DNA from: Cyanoderma ruficeps
Lineage: Eukaryota > Chordata > Aves > Passeriformes > Timaliidae
Length of the DNA stretch: 64,000 nucleotides
Reading direction: 5' to 3'
Assembly: GCA_008694505.1 (NCBI GenBank)
Contig: VZDJ01000090.1
Span: 6,503,521 to 6,567,520 of the forward strand
The notes beneath the pieces were generated by a model. The model did no database searches. It worked only from the letters and a program-made list of their open reading frames with translations, and was not told where the DNA came from. The translations under genes were made by a program, and so were the position numbers. Shown here piece after piece: positions 39,301-53,029 of the stretch. Position 1 is the first letter of the stretch. Each line of letters opens with the position of its first letter.

Positions 39301-42300
39301 TGCACATATGCTATGCAAAGTTTGGGCCTTTTCTTACGGCTTCTAACTGCCTAATTTTCAAATCTTTAAAATTGTGCACTTAAGATATGCCTTTCTTTGC
39401 TATTTTTTTCCTATCATCTTCTTGATTCAGTGTGTTCACACTAATGCTACAAAGAGAACAAGGAGTAGGTGGAGCTTCTTGTGAGAAAACAAGCCATTAC
39501 TTCTAACTTTCCATTACCAAAACAGAGATCAGTAGTTTCAAGTCTTCCTCTGCCACACATGCTTATTTGCAAGGCAGAAAATCTGTGACCACAGGTTCTT
39601 AAAGTTTTACTTGGTGTATCTGTCCATCAGAGGATTATGAAAAATCCACCCCCATGTTTTCAGTGTGTGAGCTCTCCAGAGAGCTCTGTTCTATCTATCT
39701 TAAGTTAGCAATACCTTGCAATGTAAGCACCTCTTAATCTTCAGCATGTTTACTCACACAATAGCATTTCTAATATGCATAGGATGAACAATTAGAAAAC
39801 TACATGTCATTACCAGCTCAATAGAAAACAGGAAGTCTGAAATCTGGAACAAGGCTGAATTTAGCTAAATTAGGCTACAGAGTGTGGCATCTTAATCCAG
39901 GGACCCGATTCTTTCATGCAGTGGGCCTAATGGAAGTCATAGCAGTGGCTTTGGGACCTTCTGCTAAGTGAAATGTGTCACTTTGGAAAGGGATTAGATT
40001 AAAAAGGAGAGGCTGAAAAACTTTAATCCAGGAAAGAACACCCTGAAACATGAGTAGGAGGAAAAGCCTTTTAGCCTGCTGAAACTATACCATGTTTTTT
40101 TCACAAGTAGTCTTTATGCAAGTCCTGTGCAGAATCATGAGTGAATGCTTGTAGATAGCATGGATACAGTTAGATCTTAAGAATGTGCAACAGTTGCCAT
40201 TATAAAAACCTGTTTTCCTCATTTTATAATATTATCAAATGTTATGAGTTTGGGATGGAATTATCTGTGGTAGATATCTGCCTCAGCCTGATTTTTTTTT
40301 CATTTAGATTAATAATTCAATAACATTTTACTCATACCAGAAAGTGTAGATAATCTTTCATTTGAAAACCTGTGACACATCTGAGATTTGGTGGTTTAAT
40401 GTTTTGTAATGTTTGCCTTCCTGTTAGTGCTGAGTCCTCATAGAGGCCTGGCCAGAATTAATCAGGGCACAATGACTTCAGAAGTGTACAATTCATATAT
40501 GCAGTGCACTATTCACTGAATTTTTCTTCCCAAAACCATTCATGTATGTTCCTTTCTTCCCAGAGGAACATCCAGAGAATGAAAGGTATAGTCCAGTGCT
40601 GCTGTAAGATTTTATACTCACATATGTGAGTATAGACCCAGACCCTAGGAATCTTGGCAAAAGCAATTATATAATTTTGAAACAGAAAGATTACTAAAGA
40701 CAGGAAGATATCTGTAAAAATTGAAATTCAAGCCAATTCTAAGCCTTTAGGTAGAAGCAAAATAAAGGGCTAGGCCTGCCATTTCAGAAAAGGGAAATGG
40801 AGCAAGAGTGACACAGCCCTAGGTGAGTAACAGGACAGAGAATAAGACTCATGGCATTTCCCAAGTCAGGGGGATTTAGGATTTCTAGATTTGTCATGAG
40901 CCTCTAGGGTTCAGAGGAATAGTCCCACAGAAGTATCTCAAGAAGAAACCTATGAACATGACTATCAAACCAAACCCCAAATACTCATGAAGAGCAGCAA
41001 GGAAACTGAGGAAGAGTGACAAACAAGTGTTCCCATTTACTCCATATGCCCCATGCAGAATGAGCTTGCTTTAGGAACTTGCTTATAAAGTCTTTTCCTT
41101 GTAGGTCACATAAGCCTGAAAGTGAAGACTGTGTGCCAGAAAGATGACAAGGTTGAACAGCTGGGAAAAACCAGAGTCTAACTTTGCCTGCCCTGTGTGG
41201 GCCAGTAGCTGTCCTGGGAGCCTGTGGCACTGAGATCCTTGGGTTCCACTTGGCAGAGGTATTCTACATAGAGACACTTTTCTCAAAAAATGGGTCAAAA
41301 CCAGCAGAGCCAGTGGTTGAAGCAGAAAGTCATGAACCAGCCTTTCTTTCTGCTTTTGGCCTCTAGCTGTGACAACATCATGACTGGGGGCAACTACCTT
41401 GAGCTGGCCCCTTCTAGCCATTGATGGGGAAGAGCACTGAACAGTTTCATCACTGGAATTACAAGTGTCCAAAGTCCATGTGAAACCCTTCATTTCATTA
41501 AGTATTTAGTATCTCCTATCTGGGAGGCCTCAAATCTGTCAGTAAGTATGCCCCTTGAGAAGGGAGACATTGTCAGGATGCTTTTTCTACAGAGAAATTC
41601 TATGGTTGGTCTTGTTTCTGGGACATAAATAAATCACATTGTTCTTTGGAAATATGCAGATGCTAGAGATATGTTTCTTTCCATTTTATTTTGTCCTGAA
41701 TCACTGAGCCACATGAAGCTGCAACCACAGTCGGGATTTTTCACAGAAGCCATAATGTGTCTGCATTGATGAAAACCTCTTTGTTTTGGTTATTTTTTGG
41801 GGGATTTTTTGCCTGTCCTGACATACCAAGCTGTTTTCTTATGACCAGAAGAATGACCACATCAATGACTAGATACAGCAAGAGGCAGAGACAAACCTGT
41901 TGCATTCTGATTTTGGAGGTTTTGACATTCCCTGTGCCCCAGACATTTCTTAGGCTCTTTTCCTCACAGCCACTCTCTCATCAGCAGTACATCTGAAGAA
42001 CACAGGCAAAAGTAAGATTTTCACCTAATACAGACAGTAGTTTGACTGTTAGTTAAAAGAAGCTTCTGTACAGCCTCATCCTTGTTTTATTATGTATTTG
42101 AGAAATGATAAACATACTAAGAGATACCACCTCGGCATGCAGGTTTAAATGTGTGCCTGTACAGGCAGTAGAGTTTCTAAGCAGTGTAAACTCTGTTTTT
42201 AAAAAGTGGGTTTTTAAAAGTTTCTTGAAAAAAAAAAGGCAGTGTGTTGTGTAAATCAGCCATCAGAGCAAAGAGAGCATTTTCCTTTTGCACTAAGAAG

Positions 42301-45300
42301 CAGCACAGTAAGCATTTTAAAAAACTAGATTGGGGCTGCTATTAATTCTTTGTGGTAATGCAACTGCATGACTGAAAGCCACAAATAATCTTGTAGCAGA
42401 AACCTACACTGCCCTGAATATAAATTTTAAATTATCATGAAGATCAAGTCTGCAGAGTGAAAGTGGTCTTGCTGCAGCAAAAAGATGCTTGGTTATTATA
42501 AATTGGAGTGCTGATCATGTATCTAAACAAGTAACTCTCTACCACTGAGATAGGTCAGGTGATTGTTTTAGTATTTTGGAGATGGGGAGCAAAGGGCAGA
42601 AACCCAGGATATCCTGTCAGGGCTGCCAATAATTGCCAGAAGGGACAGAAGCAACTTACAATAATACAGGATTCTTTCCAGCACAGCTTCTCACGTAGGC
42701 AAGTATCCAATGGACAAATAGGCCTGACAAGTGCTCCAAGCTCCCCCAGGCTATGAGATTTTGCTTCTGATTATGCTGAATTTTTCAGAGATAGACAGTA
42801 TGCACTAGAACAGGCATATGGAAGAGGATTGGTACCACTTCCCAAGCCTGAGGAGAATGTGCCAGGTGTCCATAACCTCTGCTCCATTCCTTGTGTTCTC
42901 TTGAACTACCTGGGAGGCCTTCAGTTTTCAGGACATTGGCTCAGAACTCCACTCTAGCTAATGCCTGAGCACCACCTCATTGCAAAAACATCAACACCAC
43001 AAACGTAAGAAACCGTATATTATTACCATTTTGTAAAAGGACTGGGGAGAGGCTGTGTAATTTTCACATTTTCAGTGCTAAAGAAAGAATGTTTTTTCCA
43101 CTAGCTTAGAATAAGAAAACTCTCTCTGATATGAAAAACAGACAAGAAGAAACACCCATTTGAGCTTTGCTGTGGGGTTTATCAGCCACAAATCAGCCCC
43201 ATAACAGAGGCAAGGCAAAGAAGGCACAGGAAGCCCAGCTCTGCAAAATGGCACGGGATGGAAGCTCCCCACCTTCAAGGACCTAGTAATCCACCAAATA
43301 ATGGGATGTCATGGCACAGAAGCAAAGAGAGAGCCATGACTCTGGTTGCTAAAGATGTCCTGCACAACAGGAATCTGGCACAAACCAGGCTGTATGGAAA
43401 ACCCGTGTGAGACAGAGACAAGATCAGGGCTGAATATTAAGTGCAAGAGCTGCTTGTGCCTTGTGTGAGAGGAGCAGAAGTGCAATGGGCAGTCAGACTG
43501 TTCTTTGGAACTGCTCTTCCAAAGATAAACATGCTCCAGAATAATTGGATGACATAACAGAAAGAGCTGACCAGAAGTCTAAGTCCTCTGAAATTTAACT
43601 GTCTTCATCTAGTATTAGCGCAACAGATTTAGGGAGGAGTAAAAACCCATGAGAACTCAGTATCAAACTTAAAAAATTCACAACATGTCTTATGAACTAA
43701 ATATTAAACTTCTGAAAATCAAATACTGAATAAATATCACCGAGGACATGGAGTACAGTTTTTCTGCAAGTGCTTGAAAAGTAGTTCTAAGGACTGTGCC
43801 CCTTTGTAATATCTGCCTCCCTTTGTAATATCTTTTTGGTTCAGTGCTGAAAATATGATAAGATTTTCTGAATACGATACTTAAAAGGAAATGGTGTCAC
43901 CATTGTCCTCAATGAGTTCTGCTCACAGCACCATTGCATAGGAGCCTTGAAATCTCATTCAGACCCTTAATTCTAAGACCCAATGGCAGTTTTTCTCCTA
44001 ATCTTATCAGTGATTTAGATACTTTTTTTTCCTGTAGAATTAAAAAGAATTGCTGAAGAACTAATGACATAAGAATGCAACCACCATCCTTTATTGCATT
44101 ATCAGTGAAGATTTTAGCTACCATTAAGAAAGGCTTTTATAGTGCCCAGCTTGGCAAAACAGCCATAACGCTATGAGGTATCTATCAAGGTTTGCAGACA
44201 TCCACAAATCTGCCTTCATCTGGATTTCTCTCCATAAAGAGATTGCACAGTAACACTACTGGAGTGGAATTTAGCTCCTGTTTACAACAGAGTAAAAGGT
44301 CATAATTTCAACTCAGGAATATCTGCTATTAAAGGGAGCTAATAACAAAGTTGAGTGGGTTTTTTTGAAGTACAAGTTGGTATTTGTAGGATCACAGAAT
44401 GGGCTGTGTTGCTCATAGCTACACTGAGCAGGACATCCTTGACCCAGAGGGCTGCAATTAAAATTAATGTAATGCTAGGGCTTCATATGGGTTTTGTCAG
44501 TGTCCAGACTTTTACTCGCAATCAAATTTGGATTTTGCTTCAGTTGGATTATTCTTTGGATAATAATCATCCTGGAGAGAGCCCTTATCTCTGTGCAAAA
44601 GGATTTTTAAAATCTGCAAGTTCTAGCCTGACAGGCAGTGCAAAAGATCTGGCTGGGACGATCTCAGAGATTTGGAACTGTCTGCTGTCAAATCCTCAGG
44701 ATAAGATTGCAAATGCTCACAATGCACCTGGTATAGGAATGCAAAAATAATAGTGCCTGCCTAATCTCTTACTGCTATCTGTCTTTCTATCAGCAGGCTT
44801 GTTGGCCCTTGCTTATTTTTACTGCATCTAGTATTTCATCTCACGCATATGAACTTTTTCCTATTAAGTAATTTGCTTAATATCTTTACATCAGGAGTTT
44901 ATCTTGCATTGAATCGAATAGAGTTTATTCATTTCAGGTGTTTCCTGATAATGTCATCTAAACACAACATGTTAGGAGACAGGGCAAGCACAAACAACCC
45001 TCTAAACCAGTGAGTCTCAGCCCATCACACCATAAAATTCAAAAATATTGAATTATGAAACTCCTTCCTATATGTACCTTGTCACAATAAAAACTGAGCC
45101 TGTGTTCTGGCCCATTTATGTACACTGAATTGAGAGGCAACTACAAATTCAATGTTTTATTTGAAAACAACAATTAAAATTACAGCTATCCAGTACATCA
45201 GAGGCAATGTTCCCCTCATTCAGTTCTGCTTGTTTCAGGTTTTATGCCATGGGGTTGAAGCATGAATTCTTACAATGCGCAAATTCTTAAGTTTTTACAC

Positions 45301-48300
45301 TTAATGTGAAAAATATTCTCATTAAATTATATTTTGTCACTGTTCTTATTCTCAGATGTACACAAGAATAAACTTACTTTAAAAAGATGAATCTTCACAG
45401 TAGTCTAAATGGAGGTGAATGTCAGTATGAATACCAGTATGGATTAAAAAACCTAATAAAAATGTTTAAATTTAAATATTTTAAGACAAACCTGGATATA
45501 ATGATGACCAGTTATTATGCCATACCCATTCAAGCAATTACATCAGGTAAAAATCCTACAGTGGGGCATTCTTTCTCCTAAAGTTTCACAGAAAGTAGAC
45601 CTTCAAAAATATTTTAACATCACACCACCTTCACCAAATTCTACTCCTTTGAGCAAATAAAATCTTGGGCTCTGGGCTGAATAAAGCATTTTACTACAAA
45701 GTCTTTTCATTCCAAATTCATTTCACTGTATATTTGAAACAGGACAGCATCATCTGGTATGACCACAAGGTGGTGATGAAAGGGTAACTGGCTTTTTTAG
45801 TCTGCTAAGATCACACACAAGTTAAATGTGTGTTATCCCAACTGCCTGGTCTTATGCACTGAACAATGAGGAAAACAAGGATTATCAGATAACATGTTTT
45901 GAAAATGCTGTGAAAGAGACATTTTCCATCTCAGTGAATTCTCGCAAAACCCAGGGGCTAGAACAGAGGAAAAGTGTTGGTTTTCTTCTAAGAAACAGAA
46001 GTCACATCTCTCAGATCCTGCTGCTACAATAACTGAAAAGTAGGGTGGAACGTAAATAGATACAATGGGAGAACTCTGCAACATAGATGAGATGTTACTT
46101 TTAAAGTTAATTCTGGTCTTTCAGTATTTCTGGTGAAACAGGAGCTCATAACACATTTCTCAGCAGATACATCAAACAAGGAGAAAAGGCAGCTGGTAAA
46201 TTTACAGATTCCTTCTCATACATTGTATGGGTGGTCAACTACATCAAGTTGCCCAATGCAACAAGTATTAGTTATTTCAGCTACCTGGGCTAGGTGTTTT
46301 TAAGACAGTTGCATGATTTGAGTTTTCAGATAATTTTTTTTACTCAAGACAGTACCTGTGAAAAGATTTGATGTATCTGTAGGGTACAGAGCCTGGGCTG
46401 AACTCCATGTTGTAAGCGCTCTCCAGTGACTTTTGTTCTCTTTATTCTGGTCCTTCTGGACTTAAGTTTAGATCTTTGATTCTCACAGAAATCAAATACT
46501 AATACATGCCAAAAAACCTCTGTGATTTCAAGGCATGAACTCTATGTGCCATTTCATATACAGTCATTCTGTCTTCCAGATGGTATTACTGAGCCAAGTC
46601 TTGGCAGATAAAAGCTGGGAATCTTGAGCTAATCTAGGTAATGAAGTAAATGTATGTATCCCAATCTACTCTGAAAGCAAGCAGAATATTTAATCACAGA
46701 AGATTTAATTCTCTATTCAGATATTATTTGGATCACAATAATATCTTGAAAAGGTGATCTGGGGAGAAAACAAAGCTGCCGTACTCTTGCTGTGTATTCA
46801 CTGAAAGCCATGCAAAACTCATTAGTTAACTACTGTTGGTATTTATAGCTTATCAGGGCAAACAGTTCCTTTCTGCAGGGTTCAAGTTGTGACTTCCCAT
46901 TATAATCAAAGGGCACAGGGTTCAGAAAGGCAGCCCAAAGTGGGAAGCTTAAAATGCTCTGCTCAGTACCCTGCTTTTGTCTCATCAAAATTCATGTTGC
47001 AGCATTTCCTGGATTTTAGTGCTGTTTCATTCTACTTTCAGCATTTTTATCTCAAAGAGTAGCTACAGCAGTTTCTAAAGAAAGAACAGAGCAGCATGAG
47101 GAAGCACATCCCGATATTACAATTTTTGAGCTTCTGACTCACTGACTTTTTCTTCTTATTATTCAGACAAGCTTGCCAAGCTCTAGGGTGTTGAAAATGC
47201 CATCACTTGTGTTCACCAGTATCTAGTTTAAAATTTCTGACCCGATTAAAACATAAAATCCCAAATTTATTGTCACTACCAGCATTGTACCATCATGTTC
47301 TTTTTTTCACCTGGAGTGTTGTCAGTATTGCCAAGTTCCCAAATTAAGTGATATTTGGAGTTCTGCTCTAGATGGAGCCATATGGTTCCGAGATCTCATG
47401 TTTTAGCCATTGTTGTTACAGAGCAAAACCACACAAGCAAATGCATTTTTTTTTGGGATTGATATGAGTAGTGGACAGCAAGCTGAAAAATCATTTTTTC
47501 AATTTTCAGGGATATCCAGGCTCTATTTTCCAGATCATATAAATGCCATATACTGCCTGTCTGTGCCAGACAGGCCTCATTTGTTCTGCTGTAACAAGCA
47601 AAGCTAATTTCTTATTATACGTTAATGTCAGAAAAAAAGAACTGTTAGGTTAGCAAGTCTGCTTACTTCTTGTAAGCAGAAGAATGCATGGGAGAAGCCC
47701 ATGGGTTCTCAATTTCCAATTTATGCATTGCCATCATAGCACAGGGATTGTGTATATGGAATACACATAGCCTGGGGTGTGGAGCTTCTTTGAGGCAAAA
47801 ACAATGTTTACAATTCACTTATAAAAAGTAAAGGTGACAGAATGCGCCAGTAGAAAAACTGGAAGAGAGATCTTCCAGGAACCCCCCAGATCAAGACTAC
47901 CTTCCTCAGAAAATATCAAGATCAGCACCATGAAAGCAGAAAATTCCATCCTGCACATTAAAATAATTGAGACTATTGGGAAAAATCAAGGCTTGATGAA
48001 TAAACTGATCTTTCTGGAGTTATACCAGAGATTCTTTTGGATTTACACATCTTAATTAAACCAACTTTAACTGAACTATTTTATGCCTAACACAGCTGTG
48101 ATGGACTAGTCTCAACTCATCTCACACCAATTCAAGGCAGGAAAAGGAAGTAATTTTACATTAGCACATAAATGAGCACATAAATGAGCTGTGTACATCC
48201 TTATCACCAGATATTGTTGAAATAAGAAAGAAAGCAAGTCTGCATAAAACATAAATCATGAATTACGTTAAACATGAGAAATTAGAACAATGCAGACATG

Positions 48301-51300
48301 GTACTGAAACAGACACTAAGCTTTATGTACTGTCATTTAAACCAATACCTAACTCCTGAAGACTGGAAAGCACCTTTGAAGTCTTGCACCTTTGAATAGT
48401 TTGATGCTGGACTTGAATTTCTTCAATAGAAATAGAAATGTCCATTCTACTAGAGTCATTTGCTCTCACCCTTACTGCTAAATAAGACAGAAATAACTAT
48501 CCAAACCTGCAAAATCAGGCAGAAGAATTTCCTGCTTCTATTTGCATGTGTAGCATCTGTTGCATAAAATGAAATTAATACCTCTACGCCCTGCAAATAT
48601 CCCCATCCACCAGTTTCTTTCCACTAACTTCCATTGACTTACGTTAGCAAAAAATTCCCCACAGATTTCTCATGTTTGCTTAGTCTGGGTACTTGAAATA
48701 AAGGAGGACAGATCACATACAGCCTTAGTATTCTGTGCAGCCACTGTGGGGATAATAGACACAGCACAACATTCAGAGCAGTGCCAAGGTTAGTCCCAAA
48801 CTAGCTGAGCTAGCAGACTTCCAGGCCACATCATTGGAGTGCTGCAAAGGGTTTTCGAATGCAAAACTTCCTCCTTCATGTCCGTAGCTTGCCTGTCGTG
48901 GGAGATTGGTAGGGAGCATCTCCAATGGAAAAAAAATAGCCTCACTCTTTGTTGTCAAGTGAAGATACCCTGTTCATTTCTCAAGTCAAGTATCTAAGGA
49001 ATCAGAGAAGTGAAACATCTTCCTGTGGTTCAAGCAGAACCTTAAAAATTTCTCATTTCTTTGTAATCTCCTGACCAGAGAAAAGAGGGTCAGACTCCAG
49101 TGCTTTGGGCATCTGGAAGTGAGGGGAGTTAGTCTTCATCTGGACGTTCCTGCCCCTTTCCTCTCATAAAACATGTGTCACGTCATCCGGTCCTCTGAGC
49201 CACTTCCTCCTCACTTTTCAGTCATCAGCTCTCAGAGCACTTCTGCAAGTAAGCCCAGTCTTCCTTGCACAATCTGGAGCTGTGCTCAAGGGGAGCCTTG
49301 CTGGGAGGTAGGCTAGAACAATAATCCCAGTGTGTCACAAAATAAAGTTCCTAGGCATTTTGACCTGCTCAGCAGCCTGGGTGGGTGAATATCATGCATT
49401 TTAAGGATCTTAATGCTGATTTCAAGAGAGCCACAACATTTCACCCCAGCAGGAGCTGTATGCCTTTGGTGTGTGTCGGTGACCCAGAGGTGGCTCCAAG
49501 TAAGCTGCCAGGCCATTGCATTGCACTGGGTGGACTCTTTCATCCCCCCCAGGTAGCACAGAGCTGCACACACAAGTTGCTGCACCCTGGCTACGTGCAG
49601 TGCTGTGCTGTGCTGACTTTGCTGCACAGCTTCTTTGTCTGAAGCAACACAAAGGCAGCCCAGAGAGCTCTGCACTGTCAGCATCTCCACAGCACAGACA
49701 TGGCCTGCAAAATGTCTTAGGACAGGACTCCCAGAAGTGATGAGAAGCAAAATTTCAGACTAGGCTGCAGGGAGGCCTTTAGTACTTTTATCACCGACAC
49801 TCAACCCCAGTAGTACTTTGAAACATGTGTATGTAAAGGGCTCACAATAGCTCTGAATTCAGTCAGGTCCCCCAGTTTCAGTCTTGTTATTTAATGTAAA
49901 CTTTCCTGAACAGAGAAGGACTCTGGGAATGTGGGCTTCACCTCAGCCTTACCTACCCTCCAGTAGGAGTTGTGTAAAAGGAAATTTAATCTCATCAGGA
50001 CTTTCAGGTGCGTGGGCGTTTCTAGGAATAAGCAACACCCAACCACAGAACAACCAGGAAGAGGCTTTATAAGCATATTGTGCCACTTTGCTACCACAAA
50101 GGTTATGAATTATATCTTCATAGCCAGCCTGCTGCATTCTGCTAGGGCACTTGCCATGTAATGGGATCCATGAGCTTGGAAATGACCACTGCACACTGGC
50201 CTTCAGGCATGGTGAACACAAGCTCAGATTACAGAGTCTGCATCTGCAAGCATTCAGACAATCAGATCTGAGGCAGACCTGTCAATCATGTTCCAGGCAG
50301 ACTGGATGAACTTTGTTAGAGTCAAGAAATGGAATAACTGGAGGAACATTGAAGTGCATCAGCTAAGTAGATAGAGAAGTTTTGCATCTGCCTACACAAA
50401 AAATGATGCTATGGATACTTTCATTTTCTCTTTCGCATACCTCCATATGCAAAATTAAAGTATTTGTTACGGAATATGCAAATAAAACTTCTGAAATTCT
50501 TTTTCCACCATTGTAACAAGTTCTAGGTTCTAAGACAGGTCATCAAAAGGCAGGAAATTCACTGACAAGAGTGACAGACACTGCAATCTCTGAAATAATT
50601 AAATTGATTTTAATGCCCTGCACATTGAACAAGGCCATTGCATATTTTAATCCAGCCTTAATTTTACCTTCTTGCCAAATTTCCAGACAAAACCAGGTGA
50701 GCACTTTGTGACTGTAACAGATCTGTCAGTACACAGAGAATCATGACCTTTTCCAAGTACCATTTCCAGCTTCAGAGATTTACTAATTTATTTGCAGACT
50801 ATCAAGCTATCTGGATCTTTAGGATTCTCAGCTGACATAGAAAGAAGCAGCAGGGAAAATTCTCACATGGAGAAAGTCATGGTATCTTCATGAGAAGTCG
50901 ACAAAACTGGGCCAGCCTAAGTTTGTACCAGATGGGGTTCCAGCACTCTGATATTCATGCCATCATTGGACACTAAGTTCCTGGAACGAATTTAATTTCT
51001 GTCTGCACTTGGTTAAAAGTTTAAAACCAGCTTTAAAGTTCCTGCACTTCTTGTTGAAGTAGTTATTAACTTGGAATCTGCTGTCAGCAAGGACTTAAAG
51101 CTGAGTAAAACCACTTCAAACAGAGCAGATCACAGAGACTGCCAAATAATATCTGATGACATTTCTGATAATTAACATAAAATGGCACTGCAATAACCCA
51201 CACTGTAAACCACAGGCAGAACCTAGATCTGTGCTCTTAGAACTCAGAAGACAAGGAAAGTTCAGTCTCCATCAAGGCTGTGAGGATTCTTCATAGCATC

Positions 51301-51550
51301 TTAAACAAAAAATGCGTGAGTTTCTCTGCTGCTGTGTGGAAATGGGCACTTACTCAAAGTATATCTTTAATTGCACTTGTTGGCAATGTCTTCATCCTCA
51401 ACTGTGTTTCAAGCTTCACCTATCCCAGTCTCTCCACTTTTCTTCCTTTACATTAAATGCATACTATGTTTTTAATTAATGCAATCAGCAAATCCTGACA
51501 ACTGTCATTCCTCTACATGCATTATTTCTTTGTCCAGGTCATCCTCTGTC
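36380..51550. other. Large gene-free AT-rich interval
   Basis: About 15 kb without any exon I can support. It begins with T-rich/A-rich low complexity and a C9 run (about 36400-36550). A perfect 22-bp palindrome lies at 40613-40634. Small tandem duplications occur at 43799-43832 (CCCTTTGTAATATCT) and about 48164-48188 (AGCACATAAATG). Several T-rich splice-acceptor-like sites precede short open frames (for example 41105, 44037), but none can be tied to the CD200R gene. Open frames here are short and not family-like. Confidence 0.5.
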
Positions 51551-51559
51551 CCACTCTGT

Positions 51560-53015
51560 CTTTTCTCAGGATCAGATGGGGCAATCTGATGAAGTTCCCA
51601 CTGACTGGAAAAGGGGAAACATACCCCCTCCCATCTTTTAAAAAGGAAAATAATGAAGACCCAGGGACACTACAGGCTCAGTCTCATCCTCTGTGCCTGG
51701 CAAGACCATGGAGCAGATCCCCCTGGAAATTACACCAAGGCACATGGAAAGGAAGGAGGTGATTTGCAAGAGCCAGTATGGCTTCACTGGAAGGTTTGAG
51801 GGCCTTCCATGATGTGTGAGGGCATTGCGGGATGAGGGAAGAGTAACTGATGTCATCTACCTGGACTTGTACAAAGCACATGACACGTGTCCCACACAAA
51901 ATCCTTGTCTCTAAAGTGGAGAGGCCCAGACCACACCACAGGGGACAAGGATTTGGCTGGATGGTCACACTCAACGTAGTCACTGGCTCAATGTCCCAGT
52001 GGAGACCAGCAATGAGTGCCATTCCTCAGGGGCTGGGGCAGTTTAACACTTTTGTTGGGTACATGGACAGTGAGACTGAGCACACCCTCAGTGAGTTTGC
52101 CCACAACACCGAGCTGTGAGGTGCAGTCAACACACTGGAGGAGAAGGGATGCCATCCAGAGGGACCTGGATGGGCCTGAGAGCTGGGCCTGCACAAACCT
52201 CATGAAATGTGACAATGTCGAACACAAGGTCCTGCACCTGGGCCAGGGCAATCCCAAGCGCCAACACAGGCTGGGTGGAGAATAAATCAATAGCAGGCCT
52301 GAGGAGAAAGACTTGGGGGTGTTGGTGGATGAGAAGCAACATCCTCTTGCAGCCCAGAAAGTCAAACACATAGTTTTGCACATAGCCAGGATGTGCTTGG
52401 CTTTCTGGGCTGCAAAAAAAGCAGTGTGGCCAGCGGGGGAAGGAAGATCATTCTCACCCTCTGCCCTGCTCTGGTGGCACCCCACCTGGAGTCCTGCATC
52501 CAGATCTGGAGCCCACAACATAAGAAGGATGTGAACCTGATGGAGAGAACCCAGAGGAGGGCCACCAAGATGATCCGAGGGCTGGAACACCTGTACCATA
52601 AAGGCAGACTGAGACAGTTGGGGTTGTTCAGTCTGGAGAAGGCTCCAGGGAGGCTTTAGAGCAGCCTTCATAATGGCAACCTCCTTCATAATGGAGCTGG
52701 AGAAGGGACCTTATAAGGGCATGTAGTAACAGGACAAGGGGGAATGGCTTTAAACTGGAAGAGGGTAGGTTTAGGTTATATATAAGGAAGAGATTCTATT
52801 CTGTGACGGTGGTGAGGACACCTGTTCCAGGTGTTCTCTGGAACAGGTTGCCCAGAGAAGCTGTGGATGCCCCATCCCTTGAAGTGTTCCAAAGCCAGGT
52901 TAGATGGGGCTTTGAGCCACTTAATCTAGGGAAAGATGTCCCTGCCTATGACAGGAGAGTTGGAAATAGATAGTCTTTAAGGTCCCTTCCAACCCAAACA
53001 ATTCTACGTTCCTAT
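51560..53015 (+). mobile_element. CR1 LINE, 5'-truncated copy with ORF2 C-terminal region (decayed)
   Basis: This is the longest CR1 in the window, in sense orientation, about 1.45 kb. It shows reverse-transcriptase-proximal sequence (ACTACAGGCTCAGTCTCATC, TGGCAAGACCATGGAGCAGA, TCATCTACCTGGACTTGTAC), a middle part (TTGCCCACAACACCGAGCTG, TGGTGGATGAGAAGC) and the 3' tail (CAGAGGAGGGCCACCAAGAT, GGTTGCCCAGAGAAGCTGTG, end ACAATTCTACGTTCCTATG). Frameshifts and stops break ORF2. It contains an 11-bp inverted repeat at 52820-52848 and a local duplication near 52664-52692. Confidence 0.93.
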
Positions 53016-53029
53016 GAATTCTATGTCAT

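Noticed and set aside
51988..52689. 233-aa minus-strand open frame
   Set aside because: It is the antisense of a decayed CR1 element, not a host gene.
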